This document shows positions 24,045 through 32,698 of a DNA stretch of 64,000 nt, one piece after another. Position numbers and translations under genes: made by a program. The notes beneath the pieces were generated by a model. It was not told where the DNA came from and searched no databases. It was given only the letters and a program-made list of their open reading frames with translations. Every line of letters starts with the position of its first letter. Position 1 is the first letter of the stretch. This stretch comes from Nocardia goodfellowii (lineage in GTDB: Bacteria > Actinomycetota > Actinomycetes > Mycobacteriales > Mycobacteriaceae), in NCBI RefSeq assembly GCF_017875645.1, contig NZ_JAGGMR010000001.1:6138001-6202000 (forward strand), given 5' to 3'.

Positions 24045-24593
24045 GTGAGTGAACATGGCAGGACCGAGCGACGGCGCGGCGCAGTGTCGGCGGCAGGCTT
24101 ACCGCCCGCGCCCAGCCGCCCGCGCACGCCGGTGCCGATCGATGACATCGATCGGGTGCTGCTCGACCACCTCGCCCGGGATGGGCGCATGACCAACAAC
24201 GCGCTGGCCGCCGCCGCCGGCATCGCACCCTCGACCTGCCTCGGACGGGTGCGCTCGCTGGTGGAGCGCGGCGTGATCCGCGGCTTCCACGCCGAGATCG
24301 ATCCCGGCGCGCTCGGGCGGGACTTGCAGGCGATGATCTCGGTTCGGCTGCACAGCAATTCGCGCAAACACCTGGCCGAGTTCGGACAGCAGCTGTCGGT
24401 GCTGCAAGAAGTGTTGAACGTGTATTTCATCGCCGGTGGTGACGACTATCTGATCCATGTCGCCACCGCCGACACCGAGGAACTGCGCGGGTTCGTGCTC
24501 GAGCATCTCAGCGCGCACCCGGCGGTGTCCTCCACCGAGACCATTCTGATCTTCGAGCACCTGCGCCCGCGCACGACTCTCGCGCAGCACTGA
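24045..24593 (+). CDS. Lrp/AsnC-family regulator, probable AldR
   Basis: A 182-residue regulator with an unusually long, basic, proline-rich N-terminal tail (about 30 residues), an AsnC-type HTH (NNALAAAAGIAPSTCLGRVRSL, around 50-70) and a C-terminal RAM ligand domain with IAGGDDYLIHVATAD. The adjacent alanine dehydrogenase gene points to the alanine-responsive AldR group. In mycobacteria aldR and ald are divergent, but here they converge, so control of ald would act on a promoter more than 1.2 kb away. The start is taken from the leaderless promoter. Confidence 0.82.
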   Translation: MSEHGRTERRRGAVSAAGLPPAPSRPRTPVPIDDIDRVLLDHLARDGRMTNNALAAAAGIAPSTCLGRVRSLVERGVIRGFHAEIDPGALGRDLQAMISVRLHSNSRKHLAEFGQQLSVLQEVLNVYFIAGGDDYLIHVATADTEELRGFVLEHLSAHPAVSSTETILIFEHLRPRTTLAQH

Positions 24594-24597
24594 GGAC

Positions 24598-24641
24598 GAA
24601 CAGCGCGGACCGTGCATCACGGTCCCCGCGGATGCCTGTTC
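24598..24641. terminator. Bidirectional hairpin between aldR-like gene and ald
   Basis: GGACCGTG and CACGGTCC (24607-24625) form a perfect 8-bp stem with a three-base loop, enclosed by a second pair GAACAG/CTGTTC. It lies between two converging genes, five bases after one stop and 17 before the other. Confidence 0.65.
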
Positions 24642-24658
24642 GCGGTGGTGACCGAGTG

Positions 24659-25768
24659 TCAGGCCGCGACCAGGCGGCCCACCGAATAGCCGTGCGCGGT
24701 GGCGACCGACTCCGACAGCAGCTGACCCGCGTGTGTGCTCAGACCGGCGGCAAGACCCGCGTCGGCCGCGACGGCCGCACGCCAGCCCTTGTCGGCCAGT
24801 TCCAGCACATAGGGGAGGGTGGTGTTGGTCAACGCCACCGTCGACGTATTCGGCACCGCGCCAGGCATATTGGCGACGCAGTAGAACACCGAGTCGTGTA
24901 CCCGATAGGTCGGCTCGGCGTGCGTGGTCGGCCGCGAGTCCGCGAAACAGCCACCCTGATCGATCGCGATGTCCACCAGGACCGATCCCGGTTTCATCTG
25001 CGCCACAAGCTCATTCGGCACCAGCGTGGGAGCCTTCGCGCCGGGCACGAGCACCGCGCCGATCACCAGATCGGCCTCGCGCACCGTGGTTTCCACTTCT
25101 TGCCCGTTGGACGCGATGGTGCGCACGTGTCCCCGGTACTGCTCGTCGATCTCGCGCAGCCGCGCGATATTCACATCCAGCGCGGTCACCTCCGCGTGCA
25201 TGCCGAGCGCGACGGCGATCGCGTTGCGGCCCGCCACTCCGGCCCCGAACACTACGACCTTCGCGGGCCGCACCCCCGGCACACCGCCCATCAGCACACC
25301 GCGCCCGCCTTCACTGCGCATCAGGTGATAGGCCCCCGCCTGCGGCGCCAACCGCCCCGCCACCTCACTCATCGGCGCCAGCAGCGGCAGCGAGCCGTCG
25401 CGAGCCGTCACCGTCTCGTACGCGATCGAGGTGATGCCCGACGCCAGCAGCGCGTCCGTGCACTCCTTCGACGCCGCCAGATGCAGGTAGGTGAACAACA
25501 CCTGCCCTCGCCGCATGCGCGAATACTCCTCGGCCACCGGCTCTTTCACCTTCAACACCAATTCGGCGCTGCCCCACACCTCATCCACCGACGCCGAAAC
25601 CCGCGCCCCCACATACGAATACGCCGCATCCTCGAACCCGGACCCCACCCCGGCCCCCGCCTCGACCACCACCTCATGCCCCCGCGCGACGAGCTCCCGC
25701 ACCCCCGCGGGCGTACACGCCACCCGATACTCGTGGTTCTTGACCTCCCGCGGCACCCCGATCTTCAC
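24659..25768 (-). CDS. ald: Alanine dehydrogenase
   Basis: A 369-residue NAD-dependent alanine dehydrogenase that interconverts L-alanine and pyruvate plus ammonia. MKIGVPREVKNHEYRVA is the characteristic N-terminus with the substrate-binding Arg, K at VKEP, His in YLHLAAS, and VVFGAGVAGRNA is the NAD-binding loop. The GTG start has AGGAG five bases upstream. It is a full-length hexameric-type enzyme. The flanking Lrp-family gene is the likely regulator. In this setting it may serve nitrogen assimilation or redox balance under low oxygen, as in mycobacteria. Confidence 0.95.
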   Translation of the reverse strand: MKIGVPREVKNHEYRVACTPAGVRELVARGHEVVVEAGAGVGSGFEDAAYSYVGARVSASVDEVWGSAELVLKVKEPVAEEYSRMRRGQVLFTYLHLAASKECTDALLASGITSIAYETVTARDGSLPLLAPMSEVAGRLAPQAGAYHLMRSEGGRGVLMGGVPGVRPAKVVVFGAGVAGRNAIAVALGMHAEVTALDVNIARLREIDEQYRGHVRTIASNGQEVETTVREADLVIGAVLVPGAKAPTLVPNELVAQMKPGSVLVDIAIDQGGCFADSRPTTHAEPTYRVHDSVFYCVANMPGAVPNTSTVALTNTTLPYVLELADKGWRAAVAADAGLAAGLSTHAGQLLSESVATAHGYSVGRLVAA

Positions 25769-25864
25769 TGCGGCTCCTCACACTCGATGAATTGGACGGC
25801 CCCGAAAAACCGAGGCGCTTCATCTCAAAGTGTGAACTTTCTGCGAGATCAGATCTATATTCTT

Positions 25865-25875
25865 GAATTTAATTC
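25865..25875. promoter_or_regulatory. AT-rich inverted repeat upstream of ald
   Basis: GAATT-T-AATTC lies within TTGAATTTAATTCTCAA, about 100 bases upstream of the ald start, in the only AT-rich patch of a 201-base region between ald and glpD. Lrp-family proteins favour such sequences. Confidence 0.35.
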
Positions 25876-25969
25876 TCAAACGGCCTTCATGTACGTCGAT
25901 ATTTGCAGGCATCATGGCTATGTGCGCCCGCCACACGAAACATCTTCGGCAGGCAACGCTTCCCGACCT

Positions 25970-27787
25970 TCAGGGCACCGAGAGTGATTCCTCGAGGGGG
26001 AAGCCGAAGGATTCGCGGGAGTCGGGGGCGGAGACGCGGATGGCGTCGGCTTGGGCGTCGGTGGGTTGCAGGTTGGAGGCCAGTTCGGCTTCGACCCGGA
26101 GGCGGTAGATCTGGATTTCGCGGGCGATCCGGTCTTCGTCCCAGCCGAGGTAGGGGGCGACCAGGGTGGCGACCTCGGGGGCGATGTCGACGCCGCGGGC
26201 GCTGGTCTCCACCGAGAGGCGGGTGCGGCGGGCGAGGATGTCGTCGAGGTGCAGGGCGCCCTCGTGGGTTACCGCGTAGACGATCTCGGCTTTGAGGTAG
26301 CGCGAATTGCCCAGCCGGGCGGCGAGTTCCGGGGCGGCGTCGATCAGTTCGCGGAGTTCGGTGACGGCGCTGCCGAAGCGACCGAGGAGGTGGTCGACGG
26401 TGGGCAGGTCGACGTCGAAGACCTCGGCCAGACGGGCGCGGGACAACGACAGTTCGCGGTACTGGTGGGCGCCGACCAGGGGGACGCGTTCGGTGCAAGA
26501 CTTGGCGATGCGGCCGGGCAGGTCCGCGACAGCGAGATCGATGGCGTCCTTGGCCATGACGCGATAGGTGGTGTATTTGCCGCCGGCCACGATGACGAGC
26601 CCGGGGACCGGGCGGACGACGGCGTGCTCGCGGGAGAGCTTGGCGGTCTGGTCGGAGTCGCCGGCGGCGAGCAAGGGACGCAGTCCGGCGTAGACACCGA
26701 CGATGTCGTCATGGCCGATCGGCGTCTCCAAGAGCCGATTCACTTGGGCCAGAATGTAATCGATGTCGGCACGGGTGGCGGCGGGGTGGGCGAGGTCATG
26801 GTCCCAGCCGGTGTCGGTGGTGCCGATCACCCAGTGCTCGTCGCTCCAGGGGCACGGGATGACGAACAGCAGGCTCTTCTCGGTTTCGGTGATCAGGCCG
26901 GTCTCGGAGTCGATCCGGTCGCGGGGCACCACGATGTGCACGCCCTTGGACGCCTTGATCTTGAACTGGCTGGCGGCACCGAGCATTTCCTGGAGTTCGT
27001 CGGTCCAGGCGCCGGCGGCGTTGACGACGCGTTTGGCACGCACCTCGAACTTGCGGCCCGTCTCCTGGTCCTGCACCAGCGCGCCGACGACGCGACCGTC
27101 CGCGCGCAGGAAGTCGACGACTCGGGCGCTGGAAGCGACCAGCGCGCCGTGCGAGGCGGCGGTGCGGGACAGCATCATGGTGTGCCGGGCGTCGTCGAGC
27201 TGGCCCTCGTAGAAGCTGACGCCGCCGCGCACGGTGCCGCGTTTGGCGCTCGGAAAACGCTGCATGGTCTTCTTCTTGCCGAGGTGGCGGAAGTGTGCGG
27301 GAACGCCGCGGCCCGCGCCGAGCACGTCGTAGACCCCGACGCCGGTGCCGACCCAGGCGCGATCGAGGACCGGCTTCTCCAGCGGATAGACGAACTCGAC
27401 GGGCTTGGCCAGATGCGGCGCCAGGGTTTCCAGGATCAGCTTGCGTTCGCGCAGCGCCTCGAACACGAGCCGGAAGTTGAGCTGCTTGAGGTAGCGCAGG
27501 CCGCCGTGCACGAGCTTCGACGAGCGGCTGGAGGTTCCGGAGGCGTAGTCGCGGGCCTCGACGAGCCCGACGGTGAGCCCGCGGGTGACCGCGTCCAAGG
27601 CGGCCCCGGCGCCGACCACACCGGCGCCGATCACCAGCACGTCCAGCTCGGTGGCGGCCATGGTGTCGAGCGCGTGCTGCCGGGCCTCGGGACTCATCGC
27701 GACAGGCGCGGTCAGGGAACGCGTTTCGATCCCCTTCCGCACGGTGGACTCAGGCCTTCCAGGTACCGCTCCGACGAGGTCAGGCAT
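25970..27787 (-). CDS. glpD: Glycerol-3-phosphate dehydrogenase, FAD-dependent
   Basis: A 605-residue membrane-associated flavoenzyme oxidising glycerol 3-phosphate to dihydroxyacetone phosphate. DVLVIGAGVVGAGAALDA near residue 50 is the FAD-binding motif, TSSRSSKLVHGGLRYL and VVNAAGAWTDEL are GlpD signatures, and the C-terminal domain after residue ~400 is the usual helical DAO_C part. The start at 27787 has GGAG six bases upstream. It is divergent from an IclR regulator and works with glpK 3 kb away. The N-terminal 40 residues are longer than in E. coli GlpD. Confidence 0.93.
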   Translation of the reverse strand: MPDLVGAVPGRPESTVRKGIETRSLTAPVAMSPEARQHALDTMAATELDVLVIGAGVVGAGAALDAVTRGLTVGLVEARDYASGTSSRSSKLVHGGLRYLKQLNFRLVFEALRERKLILETLAPHLAKPVEFVYPLEKPVLDRAWVGTGVGVYDVLGAGRGVPAHFRHLGKKKTMQRFPSAKRGTVRGGVSFYEGQLDDARHTMMLSRTAASHGALVASSARVVDFLRADGRVVGALVQDQETGRKFEVRAKRVVNAAGAWTDELQEMLGAASQFKIKASKGVHIVVPRDRIDSETGLITETEKSLLFVIPCPWSDEHWVIGTTDTGWDHDLAHPAATRADIDYILAQVNRLLETPIGHDDIVGVYAGLRPLLAAGDSDQTAKLSREHAVVRPVPGLVIVAGGKYTTYRVMAKDAIDLAVADLPGRIAKSCTERVPLVGAHQYRELSLSRARLAEVFDVDLPTVDHLLGRFGSAVTELRELIDAAPELAARLGNSRYLKAEIVYAVTHEGALHLDDILARRTRLSVETSARGVDIAPEVATLVAPYLGWDEDRIAREIQIYRLRVEAELASNLQPTDAQADAIRVSAPDSRESFGFPLEESLSVP

Positions 27788-27879
27788 CACATTCTCCGTT
27801 GTCCGTGATACGGCTCCGGCCCCGATCCGGGGGAGCCATTACCGAACGTAAGGACCCGGCGACCAGGCTTCAACGGTGC

Positions 27880-27900
27880 CTGTTCGACATTGTCGAACAG
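27880..27900. promoter_or_regulatory. Near-perfect palindrome, probable IclR/GylR operator
   Basis: Arms CTGTTCGACA and TGTCGAACAG face each other across one central T. The element lies 21 bases upstream of the IclR gene and about 93 bases upstream of glpD, between the divergent genes, where an autoregulated repressor of both would bind. Confidence 0.65.
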
Positions 27901-27920
27901 TTTCGCGCTAGCGTGGGGAT

Positions 27921-28694
27921 ATGCCCGGACCGATCCAATCGATCGAACGCGCCGCCGCGATCATGAGCGTGGTGGCCGAAGCGCCCTTCGGTATCGGCGT
28001 CGGCGAACTGGCGGCGGTCCTCGGCCTGCCGAAGCCGACCGCGCACGGACTGCTGCGCACCTTACAGGGGGTCGGCTACATCGACCAGGATCCGCGATCC
28101 GGGAAGTATCGAATCGGGGACGCGACCCTGGGCCTGACGGCACGGCGGTTCGACGCCAACGTGCTGCGCTCCTACGCGATGAACTGGGGCGACACCCTCG
28201 CGGCGCGCTCGGGCGAGTCGGTCCGCATCGGGGTGCTGCACGGTGACAGCGTGCAGATCGTGCACCACGTGTTCCGGCCGGACGGCAGCGCTCAAGTGCT
28301 GCGCCTCGGCGTCGAACTACCTTTGCACGCAACCGCTTTGGGCAAGGTTCTGCTGGCCTACACGCCGGGCCTCGCCGAGCGCGCGACCACGGGAACCCTG
28401 CCCGCCTACACCCGGCGGACGGTGGCCGCGCCGCGCGCGCTGCACGGCGAGATAGCGCGGGTGCGCGGCCAGGGTTACGCCGAGGACCTCGGCGAATTCG
28501 CCGCTGAACGCGCGTCCGTCGCCGCACCCGTCCGCGAGTCGGGCGGGCGAGTGGTCGGCGCGATCGGGGTGGTCGGCCCCTTCGACCGGCTGAGCGAGAA
28601 GGCGACGCACACCAGGCTGATCGACCTGGTCCGCACCGCCGCGGCCGCGATCTCCCGCGACCTCAGCGCCGAACGTCCGCAGGTCCAATCATGA
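27921..28694 (+). CDS. IclR-family regulator of glycerol genes
   Basis: A 257-residue IclR-type regulator. The winged HTH (VGELAAVLGLPKPTAHGLLRTL, about 26-47) is followed by the effector domain with PLHATALGKVLLAY and a conserved GYAEDLGEF segment. It stands between glpD and glpK, the location of the Streptomyces glycerol repressor GylR, so glycerol 3-phosphate is the likely inducer (inference). A TAGCGT -10 box six bases before the ATG implies a leaderless transcript. A clean 21-base palindrome upstream would serve as its operator. Confidence 0.87.
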   Translation: MPGPIQSIERAAAIMSVVAEAPFGIGVGELAAVLGLPKPTAHGLLRTLQGVGYIDQDPRSGKYRIGDATLGLTARRFDANVLRSYAMNWGDTLAARSGESVRIGVLHGDSVQIVHHVFRPDGSAQVLRLGVELPLHATALGKVLLAYTPGLAERATTGTLPAYTRRTVAAPRALHGEIARVRGQGYAEDLGEFAAERASVAAPVRESGGRVVGAIGVVGPFDRLSEKATHTRLIDLVRTAAAAISRDLSAERPQVQS

Positions 28695-28799
28695 AGCCGA
28701 TTCTCCCGCAAGGTTATTGCCGTGCGCACGCCGCCCGGACCACCGAGAACGAAACCGACGTTCGCCGAGAATACGACCCACCTGCGCCCAGAGCGACAA

Positions 28800-30308
28800 A
28801 TGAGCACTGAACGCGCTTCCAAAGCACGCTATGTGATGGCCATCGACCAAGGCACCACGTCGAGCCGGACGATCCTCTATGACGCCGCCGGACAACTGGT
28901 GTCGGTGGCCCAGCGCGAACACCGGCAGTTCTATCCGGCGGCCGGGCAGGTCGAGCACGACGCGGTGGAGATCCGCAAGAATGTCGGCAATCTGGTGGGA
29001 CGGGTGATCGCGAAGGCCGGGGTATCCGCCGATCAGGTGGTGGCGATCGGGATCGCGAATCAGCGCGAGACCACGGTGCTGTGGGATCGGCACACCGGCC
29101 GGCCGATCGGCAATGCGATCGTCTGGCAGGACACGCGCACGGAAGAGCTGGTCGCGCGACTGGCCCGGCGACCGGAAGCCGCCCAGGTAGCCGCACGCTG
29201 CGGGCTTCCGCTGCTCAGTTACTTCGCCGCCCCGCGCATCCGGTGGATTCTCGACCATCATCCCGGGCTGCGCGAACGTGCCGAGCGCGGCGACATCCTG
29301 TTCGGGACCATGGACAGCTGGCTGATCTGGAATCTCACCGGCGGGGTGCACGTCACCGATGTGACCAATGCGGGCCGGACCATGCTGATGAACCTGCGCA
29401 CCCTGGACTGGGACGACGAACTGCTCGAATTCTTCGACATCCCGCGCGCGCTCCTGCCCGAAATCCGTTCCAACGCGGAGGTTTACGGCCACACCGAGCA
29501 CGGCATACCGATCGCCGCCGCGCTCGGCGATCAGCAGGCCGCCCTGTTCGGCCAAACCTGTTTCGACGCGGGCGAGGCGAAATGCACCTACGGCACCGGC
29601 AGTTTCCTGCTCGCCAATACCGGCACGGCGCCGGTGCACTCCGAGCACGGCCTACTGACCACCGTCGCCTACCGGATCGGCACCGATCCCGCGCGTTACG
29701 CCCTGGAGGGTTCGATGGCGGCCACCGGAACCCTGGTGCAGTGGTTACGCGATCGGCTGGAACTGATCGGCGCGGCGCCCGAGATCGAAACGCTGGCAAG
29801 CACGGTCGAGGACAACGGCGGCTGCTATGTGGTGCCCGCCTTCTCCGGCCTGTTCGCACCGCGCTGGCGGGCGGAGGCGCGCGGCGTCATCGCCGGTCTC
29901 ACCTCGTATATCACCAAGGGTCATCTGGCACGCGCGGTGCTGGAAGCGACCGCCTGGCAGACCCGCGAAGTCGTCGACGCCATGAACGCCGACTCCGGTC
30001 ATCCACTGACCGAACTGCGCGTCGACGGCGGCATGACCTCCAACAACCTACTGATGCAACAGATCTCGGATTCGCTCGGCGTCCCGGTGGAGCGCCCGCT
30101 GTACGCCGAGACCGTCTCGCTCGGCGCGGCCTACGCCGCGGGCCTCGCCGTCGGACTGTGGCCGGACATGACCGGTCTGCGGCGCAACCGGCACACCGCC
30201 GGACGCTGGCTCCCGGCGATGCCCGCGGCCCGCCGGGACAGCGAGTATCGCCGCTGGTCCCAGGCCGCCGGCCTCACCTACAACTGGACCGAACCGGCGG
30301 AGAACTAG
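28800..30308 (+). CDS. glpK: Glycerol kinase
   Basis: A 502-residue FGGY-family kinase phosphorylating glycerol to sn-glycerol 3-phosphate. [15 protein letters not shown] (near residue 12) is the phosphate-1 motif, then [38 protein letters not shown] and the [15 protein letters not shown] signature with catalytic Asp. The start is placed at 28800, where the protein sequence becomes kinase-like; 26 codons upstream in the open frame are not. It follows the IclR gene by 105 bases on the same strand. No aquaglyceroporin gene is adjacent. Confidence 0.95.
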   Translation: MSTERASKARYVMAIDQGTTSSRTILYDAAGQLVSVAQREHRQFYPAAGQVEHDAVEIRKNVGNLVGRVIAKAGVSADQVVAIGIANQRETTVLWDRHTGRPIGNAIVWQDTRTEELVARLARRPEAAQVAARCGLPLLSYFAAPRIRWILDHHPGLRERAERGDILFGTMDSWLIWNLTGGVHVTDVTNAGRTMLMNLRTLDWDDELLEFFDIPRALLPEIRSNAEVYGHTEHGIPIAAALGDQQAALFGQTCFDAGEAKCTYGTGSFLLANTGTAPVHSEHGLLTTVAYRIGTDPARYALEGSMAATGTLVQWLRDRLELIGAAPEIETLASTVEDNGGCYVVPAFSGLFAPRWRAEARGVIAGLTSYITKGHLARAVLEATAWQTREVVDAMNADSGHPLTELRVDGGMTSNNLLMQQISDSLGVPVERPLYAETVSLGAAYAAGLAVGLWPDMTGLRRNRHTAGRWLPAMPAARRDSEYRRWSQAAGLTYNWTEPAEN

Positions 30309-30458
30309 TCAGAGTTCGTCGGGCGTCGACTCGTCGGATTCCAGTTCCTCGCTCATCGGATGCTCGTCGGCGTGGGTGGCCGACTCGTGCTCCCCCGCGA
30401 AATCGGGGTCTTCCTGGAGCGACTCCGCGGTCGCCCGATCCATTTCAGGTCCACTCAT
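30309..30458 (-). CDS. Small acidic hypothetical protein
   Basis: A 49-residue, highly acidic peptide (start MSGPEMDRATAESLQEDP, end DESTPDEL). The longer open frame upstream is not protein-like, so the ATG at 30458 is used. It converges directly with glpK, with its stop on the next base. Small acidic proteins of this kind are often annotated in Nocardia but have no known role. Coding status is moderately supported by composition and by the short spacing. Confidence 0.45.
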   Translation of the reverse strand: MSGPEMDRATAESLQEDPDFAGEHESATHADEHPMSEELESDESTPDEL

Positions 30459-30617
30459 GGCTGCCGGATACCTCGTCCCGCGGTCGGCAAACAGTGCCAT
30501 CATCGATACGGCACGCGGCGCGGCGGCAGGATCGGAAGCCACCTCGCGGCTACCGTGCTTTCCGGACTGCGCCCCGCAGCCCACGGAACGCCGGAGTGAC
30601 CGATCCGAGGAGGGCTC

Positions 30618-30998
30618 GTGCTCGCGGTAGTGCAAATCCTGGCAGGCCTCGCCGCCCTGATTCACCTCTACATCTTCACGCTGGAGAGCTTCCGCTTCAC
30701 CGATCGCCGGGTGCACGCCGGCTTGTTCCTGGTCGACGACACCGCGCTCGAAGCGGTCCGGCCCTGGGCGTTCAACCAGGGCTTCTACAACTTGTTCCTG
30801 GCAATCGGCACACTGGTCGGCGTCTTCCTCGTGCGCCCCTGCCCGGCGGCCGGCTGGGCTCTGATCATCATGGGGTGCGGCTCCATGCTCGCCGCCGCAC
30901 TGGTCCTGGTCGGCACCGACCGCCGCTTCCTGAAGGCCGCGGCCGCGCAGGGCACCCTGCCCGCAGTGGCCCTGCTGGCCGCGCTGACCCAGCTCTGA
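30618..30998 (+). CDS. DUF1304 membrane protein
   Basis: A 126-residue protein with four hydrophobic helices. The first carries AALIHLYIFTLESF and the second FNQGFYNLFLAIG, the two family signatures of DUF1304 (integral membrane proteins of unknown function). A GTG start at 30618 follows AGGAGG. Convergent with the VOC protein gene, four bases apart. Confidence 0.85.
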   Translation: MLAVVQILAGLAALIHLYIFTLESFRFTDRRVHAGLFLVDDTALEAVRPWAFNQGFYNLFLAIGTLVGVFLVRPCPAAGWALIIMGCGSMLAAALVLVGTDRRFLKAAAAQGTLPAVALLAALTQL

Positions 30999-31002
30999 GC
31001 CG

Positions 31003-31383
31003 TCAGTCCAGCCACATCAGACAGAAGATGTGCCCGACCGGATCGGCGAACACCCGGAAGTCGCCGTCGGTGACCTCTTGCACCAGCCGGGCTCCGAGTT
31101 CGAGCACCCGCTCCTGCGCGATGTCGACGTCGTCCACCAGCACGTCGAAATGGATCTGCTGGGACGCTTTCGGGTCCGGAAACCGCGGCGGCTGGTATTC
31201 GGGCGCGGTTTGGAACGCTATGCGCCGACCTTCCTTGTCCGCGATGACAACCCAGTCGTCTTCTTCGTCTTCGATCAACTCTGCCCCCAGCAGCCCGATA
31301 TAGAACTCGGCCAGTTTGCGTGGTTCCGGACAGTCCAGCACCACACTCCGCAGGCTGCCGATCCCGGTGGTCGCGTTCGTCAT
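31003..31383 (-). CDS. VOC-fold (glyoxalase/bleomycin-resistance-like) protein
   Basis: A 126-residue protein of two beta-alpha-beta-beta-beta units. LRSVVLDCPEPRKLAEFYIGLLG opens the first and IHFDVLVDDVDIAQERVLELGA the second; the C-terminal FADPVGHIFCLMW matches the glyoxalase-like domain (Glyoxalase_6 type). Metal ligands are incomplete compared with glyoxalase I, so it may bind a small molecule without catalysing the classical reaction. A strong AGGAGGGA site precedes the ATG. No functional link to neighbours is visible. Confidence 0.83.
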   Translation of the reverse strand: MTNATTGIGSLRSVVLDCPEPRKLAEFYIGLLGAELIEDEEDDWVVIADKEGRRIAFQTAPEYQPPRFPDPKASQQIHFDVLVDDVDIAQERVLELGARLVQEVTDGDFRVFADPVGHIFCLMWLD

Positions 31384-31442
31384 ACATCCCTCCTCGAAGT
31401 TCCCTTGGACACTTCCCGGTTACCCGAGGAGACCGGCACTAC

Positions 31443-32690
31443 TCACTCACGGATGCGCCGGAGCAGCGGGCGCACCCAGGGCGCGAGGGCCGGCACCCCG
31501 ACGAGCAGGAACCACGGTATGCGCCACCACCACCGGACGCCGTAGTCCTGGGCAGCCGGCGCCGTCGTCGTCAGCAAACGCGCGGTGGACGACCACACCA
31601 CGAAGGCGTCGCCGATGGGGAACAGACCGAAGGCGTAGCGCTTGCTGCCGGGCAGCGTCAGGGGCAGGCCGAGCAGTTCGCCCTCCGATGCCAGCGCCGC
31701 GGCCAGGCTCGCATCGCCGTTGACCCGGGCGGCGCCCATCCCGACCACGGTGGCGGACAAGCTGATTCCCGCGACCAGCGGCCCGGAATCGACATCACCG
31801 GTTCCGGCTTGCCCCTGCGGATACTCGCGCAACCCGGGACCGAAACCACCCGGGTAGCTGAGGAATCGGCTCCGGAACCCGGCGTACTGAGTCCGCGCGA
31901 ATTCGGCGTCTATCTCGGGAAGGAAGCGATGGATCATGGTCTGGGAGGTAGCGCGAGCCCCGGCCACCACTGACCCGTCCGGCGAAACCTGGTGCGGCAG
32001 TAGCCCGGTCGCCGGATCGAGCCGGGCTCTGGCGTCGTCGAGCCAGCGCGCGACCACCGCCCCGAACCGAGCGCCGCGCAGGTGATCGTGCAGCCGGAGC
32101 GCGGCGATCGCCACCGTCGAATCCACCGGCCAGGCCCGACCGGGATACGCCGGCAAGAACGGCGTCCCGGCGTCGGTGAAGGCCGCCGCGATCTCGGCGC
32201 TGCCTTCGTCGAACCGTCGCGCCAGCTCGGCATCCGTGCCGCCGTCCAACGCGAGGACACCACCCCGCAGCCAATTCGTCCAGCCCGCCCAGAACACGCC
32301 GTACGCGGGGCGCAACCGCGAATCGAACACCGCTTTGCCGGCCGTCGACTCCAGTCTGTCCAGCGCCCAACGGGATTCACGCACGGCGTGCGCCCGATGC
32401 GCCGGATCGTGCAACCCCGTCTGCACCCAGGCAAGACCGTAGAGAGCGTTCACGAAGAAGTACCCCTCCGGGAACTGCCGCTGCGCCGCTGTGTCCGCGC
32501 CGTCGGCTATCGCGCCGCGCAAGAACGACAGCTGACGCGCGGTCCCGGCGGGCTGCTCGTCCACGCCCGGCTGCGGCCAGACGAACCGCCCGACCGCCAC
32601 CAAACAGGCGATGGTCACGACGACGCCCAACCCGCGCAGCACCCACCGCCACGGCGACACCGTTCGGGCCGGCAGCGAAACCACCGCCAC
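31443..32690 (-). CDS. Membrane-tethered helical-barrel protein of the conservon operon
   Basis: A 415-residue protein with one N-terminal membrane helix (about 15-37) and one near the C-terminus (WRIPWFLLVGVPALAPW). Between them lies a roughly 320-residue, Trp- and Tyr-rich helical domain with PEGYFFVNALYGLAW, VFWAGWTNWLRGG and PAYPGRAWPVDS, suggestive of an alpha/alpha toroid such as six-hairpin glycosidases or linalool dehydratase-like proteins. This fold call is an inference. It begins eight bases after the stop of the upstream P450, so it is the last gene of the conservon transcript. Start GTG uncertain. Confidence 0.6.
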   Translation of the reverse strand: MAVVSLPARTVSPWRWVLRGLGVVVTIACLVAVGRFVWPQPGVDEQPAGTARQLSFLRGAIADGADTAAQRQFPEGYFFVNALYGLAWVQTGLHDPAHRAHAVRESRWALDRLESTAGKAVFDSRLRPAYGVFWAGWTNWLRGGVLALDGGTDAELARRFDEGSAEIAAAFTDAGTPFLPAYPGRAWPVDSTVAIAALRLHDHLRGARFGAVVARWLDDARARLDPATGLLPHQVSPDGSVVAGARATSQTMIHRFLPEIDAEFARTQYAGFRSRFLSYPGGFGPGLREYPQGQAGTGDVDSGPLVAGISLSATVVGMGAARVNGDASLAAALASEGELLGLPLTLPGSKRYAFGLFPIGDAFVVWSSTARLLTTTAPAAQDYGVRWWWRIPWFLLVGVPALAPWVRPLLRRIRE

Positions 32691-32698
32691 GCGTCGGG

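Noticed and set aside
29081..31303. 740-codon plus-strand frame across glpK and later genes
   Set aside because: It crosses genes on both strands in a third frame and is Arg/Pro-rich, a typical GC-driven shadow.
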